Origin: an uncultured Collinsella sp.
GTDB taxonomy: Bacteria; Actinomycetota; Coriobacteriia; Coriobacteriales; Coriobacteriaceae
Length of the DNA stretch: 29,601 bases
Assembly: GCA_902482035.1 (NCBI GenBank)
Contig: CABSYW010000032.1
Coordinates: forward strand, 1 to 29,601
Reading direction: 5' to 3'
Positions 6,413-14,605 of this stretch are shown here, one piece after another. Numbering within the stretch: position 1 is the stretch's first letter; each line of letters opens with the position of its first letter. Position numbers and translations under genes: made by a program. The notes below the pieces were generated by a model, which did not search any database, was not told the origin of the DNA, and worked only from the letters and a program-made list of their open reading frames with translations.

Positions 6413-7679
6413 CTTAGAGGTCCTCGCGCCAGAAGGGCATGCTCATGCAGCGCGGGCCGCCGCGGCCGCGGGAGAGCTCGGCGGAGGGCACGACGAGAAG
6501 GTCCAGGCCCTCCTTGTACAGCACGTCGTTGGTGACGGTGTTGCGGGCGTAGACGCAGATCTTGCCGGGCTCGACGCACAGGGTGTTGGAGCCGTCGTTC
6601 CACTGCTCGCGGGAGGCCGCGATCGGGTCGCCGCCGCCGCAGGGGATCAGCTTGACCTGGTCGACGCCGGTGGCGTCCTCCAGGACGTGCTCGAGGGTGT
6701 CCTCGATCAGGCGGATGTTCACGTCGCCCGGGTTCTTGCCGGCGGTCAGCTCGTAGACGCGCAGGGTGCCCATGATGGCGGGGTGGATCGTGAACTTATC
6801 GACGTCGATCTGGGTGAAGACCGTGTCGAGGTGCATGAAGGCGCGCGAGACCGGGATATCGAAGGCCAGGATGCGCTCGACCTTGGAGTCGGAGTTCCAG
6901 AAGATGTTCTGGGCCATGACGTCGATCGCGGCGGCCTGGGTGCGCTGGGAGATGCCGACGGCGAGGGTCTTCTCGTTGATGTTCAGCACGTCGCCGCCCT
7001 CGGTGTGGAACTGGCAGTCGCGGCGGAAGTACAGCGAGACGTCCTTGTAGTCGGGGTGGTACTTGAAGATGTACTTGCCGTACAGGGTCTCGCGGTTGCG
7101 GGTGACCGAGTACATGCGGTTGAGGTTGACGCCCTCGCCGATGACCGCGAACGGGTCGCGGGTGAAGTAGAGGTTGGGCATCGGGTCGATGATCAGGTCG
7201 GACTCGGACTCGGAGTTGACCAGGGAGTCGAGGGTCGTGGACGCCGTGAGGGGCATGTCGATCTCGGACTTGGTCATGCCGGCCATGGTCTTCTTGACGA
7301 ACTCGAGGTTGTCCTCGATGGAGTCCAGCTTCTCGCGGACGATCTGCGGCATGCGCTGGCCGCGGATGCCGGCCTCGGCGATGTACTGGTCGGTGAACTC
7401 GGCGCGGGCGCCGGGGACCTGGTCGAACACCTCGGCGACGAGGTTCTCGAGATAGAGGACCTCCACGCCCTGGTCCCTCAGGATCTGGGCGAAGGTGTCG
7501 TGCTCCTGCTGCGCGACCTCCAGGAACGGGACGTCGTCGAACAGGAGTCGCTCGAGCTCGTCGGGCGGCAGGTTGAGGAGCTCGTCGCCGGGACGGTGCA
7601 GGCAGACCTTCCTGAGCTTGCCGATCTCGGAAGGCACGTGCAGACCTTTCGTCATGGCCTCCTACCTTTCTTTCGGGCC
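6413..7679 (-). repeat. Copy 2 of the 1267-bp perfect direct repeat
   Basis: Same sequence as 3324-4590. Flanks on both sides differ from copy 1, so this is not a simple collapsed or doubled contig end. Confidence 0.93.
6414..7655 (-). CDS. arcA: Arginine deiminase, copy 2
   Basis: Residue-for-residue the same 413-aa enzyme as copy 1, with the HTEGGD motif and Cys403 nucleophile intact, so both copies should be active. It has the same Shine-Dalgarno, but its own promoter and leader, and is followed by the ArcT-like aminotransferase instead of arcB. Two promoters driving one protein would allow separate control, or simply more enzyme. Because the repeat is longer than typical short-read inserts, the order of segments joined through it should be treated with some caution. 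Confidence 0.96.
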   Translation of the reverse strand: MTKGLHVPSEIGKLRKVCLHRPGDELLNLPPDELERLLFDDVPFLEVAQQEHDTFAQILRDQGVEVLYLENLVAEVFDQVPGARAEFTDQYIAEAGIRGQRMPQIVREKLDSIEDNLEFVKKTMAGMTKSEIDMPLTASTTLDSLVNSESESDLIIDPMPNLYFTRDPFAVIGEGVNLNRMYSVTRNRETLYGKYIFKYHPDYKDVSLYFRRDCQFHTEGGDVLNINEKTLAVGISQRTQAAAIDVMAQNIFWNSDSKVERILAFDIPVSRAFMHLDTVFTQIDVDKFTIHPAIMGTLRVYELTAGKNPGDVNIRLIEDTLEHVLEDATGVDQVKLIPCGGGDPIAASREQWNDGSNTLCVEPGKICVYARNTVTNDVLYKEGLDLLVVPSAELSRGRGGPRCMSMPFWREDL

Positions 7680-7690
7680 TTTCGGCCGAA
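7672..7690 (-). promoter_or_regulatory. Leader hairpin of arcA copy 2 (GAAA tetraloop)
   Basis: On the minus strand TTCGGCC-GAAA-GGCCCGAA forms a stem with a GNRA tetraloop and the same bulged C as the copy 1 leader, at the same place relative to the ribosome site. The stem is two base pairs shorter than in copy 1 but fully paired. Confidence 0.6.
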
Positions 7691-7730
7691 TCTCTCAGCG
7701 CCCTTCCATAGCGGACGCTGCTTGCTGACA

Positions 7731-7805
7731 GCTCTAGTTATATCCAAATTCCACCCGCAATTCCACCTCGCCCCCGAACGGTCAACAAAGTGCGATGAAC
7801 GGTAT
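7731..7805 (-). promoter_or_regulatory. arcA copy 2 promoter with two 21-bp-spaced ACCGTTC boxes
   Basis: On the minus strand: ATACCGTTC (7797-7805), ACCGTTC (7776-7782), AGGTGGAA and GGGTGGAA repeats, then TTTGGATATAAC (7737-7748) as probable -10. Box spacing (21 bp) and box to -10 distance (35 bp between GAACGG and TATCCAAA starts) equal those at copy 1, although surrounding bases differ. With the start site estimated near 7731, the boxes centre at about -48 and -69. Confidence 0.65.
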
Positions 7806-8204
7806 ATCGCATGAGATTCCCCCATAATGTACTTCGGCGTTCTAAAGTAACTTTTCTAAGGTAAACGCTCTTTTTTCCTAAAAACTATTTGCAATTGCAT
7901 CTCTAAACTTTTGATTCAGAATTGCATAGCTAAATCGGTTTTATGTATATAAATGATGTTTGTTTACGTTTCCGCCTGCATTCAATGATATTCAGCTATC
8001 CATCATTCTTATTCACACTTACGTACCAGTTGAGTGAGGATATAGACCGCTTGCAGACGAGCAGGGCGTCAGTCCTATGACTTGTCAGCGTAAGAAGTAG
8101 GTAAAGATACCGTTCGCACAATACGTCCGTGCCACAAGTCGACTAAATTGAGACAATAGTGAATAGGGTTAGGCTACCGTCCCCTGCGGGGACTGAACGG
8201 ACAG
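7806..8204. other. A+T-rich divergent spacer between arcA copy 2 and ppk
   Basis: No gene is seen. One further ATACCGTTC lies at 8107-8115 on the plus strand without a partner 21 bp away. A small hairpin GTCCCC/GGGGAC occurs near 8179-8192, just before polyphosphate kinase. Several ATTCA half-sites are present but no convincing ARG box. Confidence 0.5.
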
Positions 8205-10613
8205 ATGCATATGCCGAGCAAAATCGAAAAAAAGCAAGCCGCCGCAAAGCTGCGCAAACCGCCTCGCGACTTCTCGTACACGCAGAACCGAGAGCTCAGC
8301 TGGCTACGCTTTGACAACCGTGTGCTTGACGAAGCCTTCGATGAGACCGTTCCGCTGTTCGAGCGTCTAAAGTTCGTGTCGATTTTCGAGTCTAACCTCG
8401 ACGAGTTTCTCATGGTGCGCGTGGGCGGCCTGTCCGATCTGGCAGAGCTCAAAAAGCAACCTGTCGACAACAAGAGCAATATGACCGCCTCCGAACAGGT
8501 CGATGCTGTCATGGCCGAAATGCCCGGGCTCCTTACCCGTTGGGAGTCCATCTTTAAGAACATCGAGGGCAAGCTCGACACCTTGGGCGTTCACCGCGCC
8601 CGCATCGATTCGCTTACGCCCGAGGAGCGCACCTTTGTAACCCGCTACTTCCAGGCCTACGTGTCGCCGGTCATCTCGCCGCTGGTCATCGATCCTCGCC
8701 ACCCCTTCCCCAACCTACGCAATGGCGCGCTCTATCTGGCCTGTGGTCTGGACGGCGCCACCGACGAGGAGAGCCTGCTGGGCCTTATCGAGATTCCCGC
8801 CTCGATGAACCGCGTGGTCGAGATCCCCTCGCCCACCGGCACCTACTCCTACATCTTGCTCGAGGACGTCATCCTCGCCTGCCTGGACAGCTGCTTTGGC
8901 TCCTATAAGCCGCTGGATCGTGCGCTGATCCGCGTCACCCGCAACGCCGACATCGATCCGGACGGCGAGGGCGTCGAAGAGGAAGAGGACTACCGCCAGC
9001 ACATGAAGCGCATCCTCAAGAAGCGCCTGCGTCTGCAGCCGGTAGTGCTCGCGGTCTCGGGGTCGCTCGAGAAGGCAACGCTCAAGACCATCCGCAAGGC
9101 GCTCGAGCTTTCGCGCCGCTCTGTCTTTACCTGCGATATCCCGCTCGACCTGGGCTACGTCTTTGGCATTGAGGGCAAGATTCCCGAGCACCTGCGCAAC
9201 GAGCTGCTCTTTACGCCGTTTAGGCCGCAGCCCAATCCCACCATCGACATGACCCGCTCCATCCGCGAGCAGGTGCTGCAGCACGACAAGCTGCTCTTTT
9301 ATCCCTACGAGGCCATGAACCCCTTCCTGGATCTGGTGCACGAGGCCGCCTACGACCCCGAGTGCATCTCGCTGCGCATCACGCTCTACCGCGTGGCCAA
9401 GCAGAGCCGCCTGTGCGAGTCGCTGATCGATGCTGCCGAGAACGGCAAAGAGGTCACGGTGCTCATGGAACTTCGTGCCCGCTTTGACGAGCAGAACAAC
9501 ATCGAGTGGGCCGAGCGCCTGGAAGAGGCCGGCTGCACCGTCATCTATGGTTCCGAGGGCTTTAAATGCCACTCAAAGATCTGCCAGCTCACCTATCGCG
9601 AGGGCATGGCGCTAACGCGCCTCACGCTTTTGGGCACCGGCAACTTTAACGAGAAGACGGCCAAACTCTACAGCGACTTTATGCTCATGACAGCCCATCC
9701 CGGCATCGGCGAGGACGCCAACCTGTTCTTCCGCAATCTGTCGCTGGGCAACCTGCGCGGCGACTACCGCTTCCTGGGTGTGGCGCCCGTCGGACTGAAA
9801 CCGCTCATCATGCGCGGGCTTGACCGCGAGATCCAGCGCGCCCTTGCCGGCGAGCCCGCCCGCGTGTTCTTTAAGCTCAACTCGCTGACCGACCGCGAGG
9901 TTATCGACAAGATCGCCGAGGCATCGTGTGCCGGCGTGCGCGTAGACATGATCATCCGCGGCATCTCGTGCCTCAAGCCCGGTGTTCCGGGCAAGACCGA
10001 GAACGTGCATGTCCGCTCCATCGTCGGACGCTTTTTGGAGCACGCGCGCGTCTATGCTTTCGGCGTGGACTCGGACATGATTTACCTGAGCTCGGCAGAC
10101 ATGATGACGCGCAACACCGAGCACCGCGTGGAGATTGCCTTCCCCGTGCTCGACCCCACCTGCCGCGCCCTAGTGCACGAGTACATGGGCATGCAGCTGC
10201 GCGACAACGTGAAGGCCCGCAGCCTCACGAGCGACGGCACCTGGGTCCCCGTGGAGCGTGCAGAGGGTGAGAAACCCTTCAACTCGCAGGAAGCCCTGCT
10301 GGAGCGTGCCTATCGCAACGCCGAGGCCGCGCCCGAGCCCGTCATTGAGGCGGAACCTGCCTCCGAGGCCGAGCCGCAGCCAGTAGCACCCAAGGTCCAA
10401 GAGGTCCAGGCGACCGTCATTGAGCCCGAGCCTGCACCTGCACCTCAGCCCGATCCGCAGGTCACCAAGCCCGCACCCGAGACGAGCGCCCGTCGCGATA
10501 AGCCCGCTGGCAAGACCAAGGCCATCGAGCGCCATCGCCCCGGCCGCGTGCGCATGGGCCTGGGTCTGATCGGCCTGGGTCTTAAGACGCTCATTACCGG
10601 CAAGACGAAATAG
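8205..10613 (+). CDS. ppk1: Polyphosphate kinase 1
   Basis: An 802-residue PPK1, which reversibly transfers the terminal phosphate of ATP to polyphosphate. The N-terminal signature NRELSWLRFDNRVLDEA is at 28-44 and SNLDEFLMVRVGG follows at 63-75. The autophosphorylated histidine is H456 in GFKCHSKICQL; the second conserved histidine is H613 in RFLEHARVYAF. The canonical protein ends near residue 705. A tail of about 95 residues follows, rich in Pro, Glu and Ala, then basic, ending in a Gly/Leu-rich segment (GLGLIGLGLKTL). Such a tail is not part of the catalytic fold and may mediate localisation or binding. The ATG at 8205 is used here; ATG 8211 is a good alternative because GGA lies nine bases before it. 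It is transcribed divergently from arcA copy 2 and ends at its own terminator. Confidence 0.95.
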   Translation: MHMPSKIEKKQAAAKLRKPPRDFSYTQNRELSWLRFDNRVLDEAFDETVPLFERLKFVSIFESNLDEFLMVRVGGLSDLAELKKQPVDNKSNMTASEQVDAVMAEMPGLLTRWESIFKNIEGKLDTLGVHRARIDSLTPEERTFVTRYFQAYVSPVISPLVIDPRHPFPNLRNGALYLACGLDGATDEESLLGLIEIPASMNRVVEIPSPTGTYSYILLEDVILACLDSCFGSYKPLDRALIRVTRNADIDPDGEGVEEEEDYRQHMKRILKKRLRLQPVVLAVSGSLEKATLKTIRKALELSRRSVFTCDIPLDLGYVFGIEGKIPEHLRNELLFTPFRPQPNPTIDMTRSIREQVLQHDKLLFYPYEAMNPFLDLVHEAAYDPECISLRITLYRVAKQSRLCESLIDAAENGKEVTVLMELRARFDEQNNIEWAERLEEAGCTVIYGSEGFKCHSKICQLTYREGMALTRLTLLGTGNFNEKTAKLYSDFMLMTAHPGIGEDANLFFRNLSLGNLRGDYRFLGVAPVGLKPLIMRGLDREIQRALAGEPARVFFKLNSLTDREVIDKIAEASCAGVRVDMIIRGISCLKPGVPGKTENVHVRSIVGRFLEHARVYAFGVDSDMIYLSSADMMTRNTEHRVEIAFPVLDPTCRALVHEYMGMQLRDNVKARSLTSDGTWVPVERAEGEKPFNSQEALLERAYRNAEAAPEPVIEAEPASEAEPQPVAPKVQEVQATVIEPEPAPAPQPDPQVTKPAPETSARRDKPAGKTKAIERHRPGRVRMGLGLIGLGLKTLITGKTK

Positions 10614-10637
10614 TCGTTTGTAGAAGCAGTTTGTAGA

Positions 10638-10682
10638 AGCGCCCCGCATTTGAGGAAAGCCTCGGATGCGGGGCGCTTTTCC
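10638..10682 (+). terminator. Intrinsic terminator of ppk1
   Basis: AGCGCCCCGCAT (10638-10649) pairs with ATGCGGGGCGCT (10666-10677), followed by TTTTCCC. It starts 25 bp after the ppk1 stop. Confidence 0.9.
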
Positions 10683-10726
10683 CTGCTACCATGGTGCGAA
10701 CAACAACGCGAATGACAGGCAGGAAT

Positions 10727-12040
10727 ATGAAGCTCACTATAGAATCGATGACCTACGGCGCCGACGGGCTGGCGCACGCCGACAACGGCAAGGCCGTCTT
10801 TGTGCAGGGCGCCGTGGCAGGCGACACCGTCGAGGCCGAGGTCGTACAGGACGGCAAGTCGTTCATGCGTGCCCGCACCACCGAGATTCTGGAGCCAAGC
10901 CCCGATCGCATTCAGCCTCCCTGCCCCTTCGTGGGCATCTGCGGCGGCTGCTCGTGGGGCAATCTCTCACGCACGGCACAGCTCGCCGCCAAGGAGCAAA
11001 ATCTGCGCTCCACGCTCGAGCGTATCGGCAAGTTCAGCCCCGATCAAGTCGATGAACTGGTGCAACCCATCCGCCACACCAAGGATGATTGGGGCTACCG
11101 CAATAAAATCGAACTCGAGCCGACCGTTGTAAACGGCCGCGTGCGTCTTGGCATGCACGGTGTCGATCCTCGCAAGATCGTGACCGTCGATTCGTGCCCG
11201 TTGTTCGACAAACGTTTCCCCAAGGCACTCAAATCGGTCGTCGGCGCGCTCAATTATCTGAGCGGCAGCCACGACCTGGGCCTTGAGCGCGTGGGCATTC
11301 GCGCCTCGCGTCGCACCAAGGCACTCGAGGTGGCGCTCTGGACGCCTACGGGCTCTTTCCCGCGCTCGCAAGTCTCGCGCGTGTTGGCAGACGCCGCGCA
11401 CCCCACAAGTGTCGTACGCGTGATGAGCAAGGGCGAAAAGAAGGCCCGCCGTGTTTCCAAGGTCGAAATGCTCGCCGGAGAGGGCTCATGGACCGAGAAT
11501 ATCGCCGAGGGTCAGATGCGCTTGTCTGCCCCGTCTTTTTTCCAGGTCAACACCAAGGGTGCCGAGATTTTGATCGAGCTTGTCATGGAAGCGCTCGATC
11601 CGCAGGAAGACGAGCTTGCCGTGGACCTGTACTGCGGTGCCGGCACCTTTACCCTGCCGCTCGCCCGCCGCTGCGACTTTGTCGCTGCCGTCGAGGCCTA
11701 CGGCCCCGCCGTGCGCGACCTGCGCCGTAACCTGGAGATCAACAAGCTTGATAACGTCGACGTCATTGGCGGAGACGCGGTGCGCGAGTTCCCCGACCAG
11801 GATGCCGACGTCTTGGTGGTCGACCCGCCGCGCGCAGGCCTCGCCCCCGAAGCGATCGACCTTATCGCCAGCACGAGTGCTCGCGATGTCGCCTACGTGA
11901 GCTGCGACCCGGCCACCCTGGCGCGCGATCTCAAACGCTTTGTCGAAGAAGGCACCTTCTCCCCCGTAAAGATCACGCCAGTCGACCTGTTCCCACAAAC
12001 CTTCCACTGCGAGACCGTCGTCCACCTTAGGCGCAACTAG
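10727..12040 (+). CDS. TrmA/RumA-family SAM-dependent RNA (uracil-5-)-methyltransferase
   Basis: A 437-residue enzyme with an N-terminal TRAM domain (about 1-55, opening MKLTIESMTYGADGLAH). Four cysteines likely bind an iron-sulphur cluster: C66, C72, C75 and C157. A Rossmann-like SAM domain carries VDLYCGAGTFTLPLA. The nucleophile is C393 in YVSCDPATLARD and the general base E429 in FHCETVV. The family methylates C5 of specific uridines in 23S rRNA (RlmC/RlmD type) or tRNA (TrmA type); the target position cannot be read from sequence. The start was moved to 10727 because the TRAM domain begins there and AGGCAGGA lies just upstream, though spacing is short (about 3 bases). The longer frame from 10691 lacks a ribosome site and begins inside the ppk1 terminator region. 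Confidence 0.9.
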   Translation: MKLTIESMTYGADGLAHADNGKAVFVQGAVAGDTVEAEVVQDGKSFMRARTTEILEPSPDRIQPPCPFVGICGGCSWGNLSRTAQLAAKEQNLRSTLERIGKFSPDQVDELVQPIRHTKDDWGYRNKIELEPTVVNGRVRLGMHGVDPRKIVTVDSCPLFDKRFPKALKSVVGALNYLSGSHDLGLERVGIRASRRTKALEVALWTPTGSFPRSQVSRVLADAAHPTSVVRVMSKGEKKARRVSKVEMLAGEGSWTENIAEGQMRLSAPSFFQVNTKGAEILIELVMEALDPQEDELAVDLYCGAGTFTLPLARRCDFVAAVEAYGPAVRDLRRNLEINKLDNVDVIGGDAVREFPDQDADVLVVDPPRAGLAPEAIDLIASTSARDVAYVSCDPATLARDLKRFVEEGTFSPVKITPVDLFPQTFHCETVVHLRRN

Positions 12041-12146
12041 CCACTTAATCATTGCTCAGAAAAATCATTGGGAAATCGAGCGTGGCAAGCGGAGGTCTTC
12101 GGGGTATAAGACGGCTAATTGTATGCCGCCTATGAAAGGAACCCTC

Positions 12147-12689
12147 ATGCCCAGCGTTGCCGTTCTCGCCGCCGATGGCTTTGAAACGATTGAATGTCTG
12201 ACCATGGTCGACGTCATGCGTCGCGGCGGCGTGCGTGCCACGCTCGTCTCGATTATGCCCACGCGTGAGGTCGTAAGCTCGCTGCAGATCCCCGTGACCT
12301 GCGATGCGCTCTTTGATGAGATCAACTTTGACGAGTACGACTGCGTCGTGCTGCCCGGCGGCCTGCCCGGTGCCACCAACCTGCGCGCAGATCAGCGCGT
12401 CTGCGACGTAGTCTGCGAGTTCGCCGCAACCAAGCACGTCGCCGCCATCTGCGCCGCCCCGTTTATCCTGGGCGAGCTCGACCTGCTCGAGGGGCGCCAT
12501 GCCACGTGCTTCCCTGGCTTTGAGAAAAGCTTCCCCGAAGGTGCCTATACCGGCGAGAAGGTCACGCAAGACGGCAACATCATCACTGCCAGCGGCATGG
12601 CACAGTCACTCCCCTTTGCATTGGAGCTGCTGCGCACGCTCGCCGGCGACAAGGCCGTCGAGAAGGTCGCCGAGGGCATCCAACTATGA
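12147..12689 (+). CDS. DJ-1/PfpI-family protein
   Basis: A 180-residue single-domain DJ-1/PfpI protein. The conserved glutamate is E16 in DGFETIE, the PGGLPGATNLR loop is at 70-80, and the nucleophile-elbow cysteine is C102 in AAICAAPFILGE. Members act as glyoxalases/deglycases, chaperones or stress proteins; which applies here is open. ATG 12147 was chosen because AAAGGA lies six bases upstream, inside the longer frame that begins at 12123. Its last four bases overlap the start of the Maf gene (ATGA), so the two are translationally coupled. Confidence 0.88.
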   Translation: MPSVAVLAADGFETIECLTMVDVMRRGGVRATLVSIMPTREVVSSLQIPVTCDALFDEINFDEYDCVVLPGGLPGATNLRADQRVCDVVCEFAATKHVAAICAAPFILGELDLLEGRHATCFPGFEKSFPEGAYTGEKVTQDGNIITASGMAQSLPFALELLRTLAGDKAVEKVAEGIQL

Positions 12690-13267
12690 TTTTGGCTTCG
12701 CAATCGCCGCGCCGCATAGAGCTGATGCGCGAGGCAGGCTACAACATTCGCGTGATTCCCGCGGATATCGACGAAACGCCCTTTGATGGCGAGGCCCCGC
12801 TCACGCTTGTCGAGCGCTTGGCACGCGCCAAGGCGGCTGCCGTTGCTGCCGAGTATGCCGAGCCCAATGAGCTGACGGTCGCGGCCGACACCATCGTCAC
12901 CTTTGACGGCAAGATTCTGGGCAAGCCGGCAACCGAGGACGAGGCGCGCACCATGCTCCGTGAGCTTTCGGGCCGCACGCACCAGGTCGCAACCGGCGTC
13001 TGCATCGTTAAAGCCGGCGACGCTACAGCCCCGCATGCCGCCGAGAGCCTGTCCTTTGTCGATGTGACCGACGTGACGTTCTACGAGCTCACCGACGAGC
13101 AAATCGAGCACTACGTCGCCTCGGGAGAGCCCATGGACAAGGCCGGCGCCTACGGCATTCAGGGCACAGGAGGACGCATGCTCGTGCACGATATTTCGGG
13201 CGACTTCTATAACGTGGTGGGCCTACCCATCGCCCGCGTCGCGCGCGCGATTCAAAAACTCTCGTAA
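12686..13267 (+). CDS. maf: Maf-family nucleoside triphosphate pyrophosphatase
   Basis: A 193-residue Maf/YhdE-type protein. The family hydrolyses non-canonical or pyrimidine NTPs to the monophosphate, a house-cleaning role; the gene is often annotated as a septum-formation inhibitor. Signatures seen are SQSPRR (5-10) near the N-terminus, AADTIV with D68-T69 (66-71), GKP (79-81), the SGRTHQVATGV strand and DKAGAYGIQG (151-160). The ATG overlaps the DJ-1 stop by four bases and has no separate strong Shine-Dalgarno, as expected for coupled translation. A 101-bp spacer separates it from the next gene. Confidence 0.93.
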   Translation: MILASQSPRRIELMREAGYNIRVIPADIDETPFDGEAPLTLVERLARAKAAAVAAEYAEPNELTVAADTIVTFDGKILGKPATEDEARTMLRELSGRTHQVATGVCIVKAGDATAPHAAESLSFVDVTDVTFYELTDEQIEHYVASGEPMDKAGAYGIQGTGGRMLVHDISGDFYNVVGLPIARVARAIQKLS

Positions 13268-13368
13268 TTGCATCTGGCGCTGGGTATCCCCCGGCGCCTA
13301 CAATTTTGGCGTACCGTACGGATCCCGACCGGGCACAAGGCGCGGCGGAAAACCGATAGGAGTTAAAC

Positions 13369-14370
13369 ATGGATACACTGCTCGAGGCCATTGACGTCTG
13401 CGATGTCGATGGCTTTTGCTATGGCAACTATACGGACGAGGAGGCCGGCACCGGTTGCACCGTAATCGTGGCACCCGAAGGCGCCACCGGCGGCGTTGAC
13501 GTTCGCGGCGGTGCCCCAGCATCGCGCGAAACCGACCTGCTGCGACCCGAGAACACCGTCGACAAGGTACACGCCGTCTGCCTTTCGGGTGGATCGGCCT
13601 TTGGCCTCGAGGCTGCAAGCGGCGTCGCTCGCGAGCTTGAGAGCCGCGGCATCGGCCTTCCCGTCGGCCCCACACAGGTGCCTATCGTGTGCTCCAGCTG
13701 TATCTTCGACCTCGCCTTTGGTAACCCCACCGTACGCCCCGACATTGAGGCAGGCATCTCCGCCGTGCGCGAGGCGCTCGACAACACCCCCACCACGCTC
13801 GAGCAGGGCAATGTAGGTGCCGGCACCGGCGCCACTGTAGGCAAGCTCATGGGGCCTGCCACCTGCATGAAGGCCGGCCTTGGAGCTGCCGCCGTGGCAC
13901 TCGGCCCCATCAAGGTGGGCGCCGTGGTCTCGGTCAACGCCTGCGGCAACGTGGTCGACCCCTTCACCGGCGAGTGGGTCGCCGGCATGCGCGCCGCAGC
14001 CGATAGCGACCAGATCGTCGACATGGAACTCGCAGCCTTTGCCTCCGCCGGATCCATGCAGATGCCGCTCGACCGCACCAACACCACCATCAGCTGCATC
14101 GTCACCAACGTGGAACTCACTAAGGCACAAGCTACCAAGGTCTCCCAGATGGCCGCAGACGCCTACGCACACGCCATCCGTCCCACGCACACCACCAACG
14201 ACGGCGACACCATCTACACCCTCGCCAGCGGCAAACTGGGCGCCCAGGCAAGTGCCGCCGTTCCCCTAGACCTGCTGGGCATGCTCGCCGTAAGGACTTT
14301 GCAAACCGCCATCGTAAACGGAGCCAAAACCGCCAAAACCTCCCACGGCATCCCCGGCGCGGCGAAGTAA
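13369..14370 (+). CDS. P1-family (DmpA/S58-like) peptidase
   Basis: A 333-residue protein with the P1/DmpA layout: an N-terminal GTGCTVIVAPEGATGGVDVRGGAP segment, CLSGGSAFGLEAASGVARELE, GAGTGATVG, and the probable self-cleavage and nucleophile site N238-T239-T240 in RTNTTISCIVTN. Enzymes of this family are N-terminal-nucleophile aminopeptidases or amidases that cut themselves into two chains before acting; several prefer D-amino acid or beta-peptide substrates. The true substrate is unknown here. AGGAG lies seven bases upstream of the ATG. The gene ends 13 bp before a long nested palindrome that can serve as its terminator. Confidence 0.9.
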   Translation: MDTLLEAIDVCDVDGFCYGNYTDEEAGTGCTVIVAPEGATGGVDVRGGAPASRETDLLRPENTVDKVHAVCLSGGSAFGLEAASGVARELESRGIGLPVGPTQVPIVCSSCIFDLAFGNPTVRPDIEAGISAVREALDNTPTTLEQGNVGAGTGATVGKLMGPATCMKAGLGAAAVALGPIKVGAVVSVNACGNVVDPFTGEWVAGMRAAADSDQIVDMELAAFASAGSMQMPLDRTNTTISCIVTNVELTKAQATKVSQMAADAYAHAIRPTHTTNDGDTIYTLASGKLGAQASAAVPLDLLGMLAVRTLQTAIVNGAKTAKTSHGIPGAAK

Positions 14371-14383
14371 CCCCCACTCGACC

Positions 14384-14502
14384 GTCGGTCGGAGGCGGGC
14401 GGGCGTTACGTTTGCTGCTCTACAGTCCTATGCAAGACGAAGGCCACATTAAGTGGCCTTCTTTGCATGCGGAACTCGCGACAAACGTAATGCCCGCCCG
14501 CC
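14384..14502. repeat. 119-bp concentric nested inverted repeat
   Basis: A 31-bp outer stem (14384-14414 with 14472-14502, one G-U type mismatch) encloses ATGCAA/TTGCAT and a perfect inner hairpin GAAGGCCAC-ATTAA-GTGGCCTTC (14439-14461). The inner hairpin plus CTTTG looks like an intrinsic terminator for the P1 peptidase. The outer arms are far longer than a terminator needs. Confidence 0.8.
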
Positions 14503-14538
14503 TCCGACCGACTACCAACTAATATTTTTTCAGCCCAG

Positions 14539-14580
14539 GCCCCTGTGTACCGCGCGTCGAAGATCTTCAAATTCAAATAA
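14539..14580 (+). pseudogene. 3' remnant of a glycosyltransferase gene
   Basis: Read forward this stretch encodes APVYRASKIFKFK followed by TAA. The intact glycosyltransferase on the other strand ends LYRLASKIFKFN followed by TAA. AAGATCTTCAAATTCAA (14560-14576) is a perfect 17-bp inverted copy of 14752-14768. The simplest reading is the last codons of a lost paralogous glycosyltransferase that once faced the present one. Upstream of about 14539 no similarity is visible. Confidence 0.5.
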
Positions 14581-14605
14581 CCTGACAATCGATTCTTATA
14601 GCAGA

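Noticed and set aside
3324..7679. Insertion sequence carrying arcA
   Set aside because: The duplicated block has no terminal inverted repeats, target duplications or transposase.
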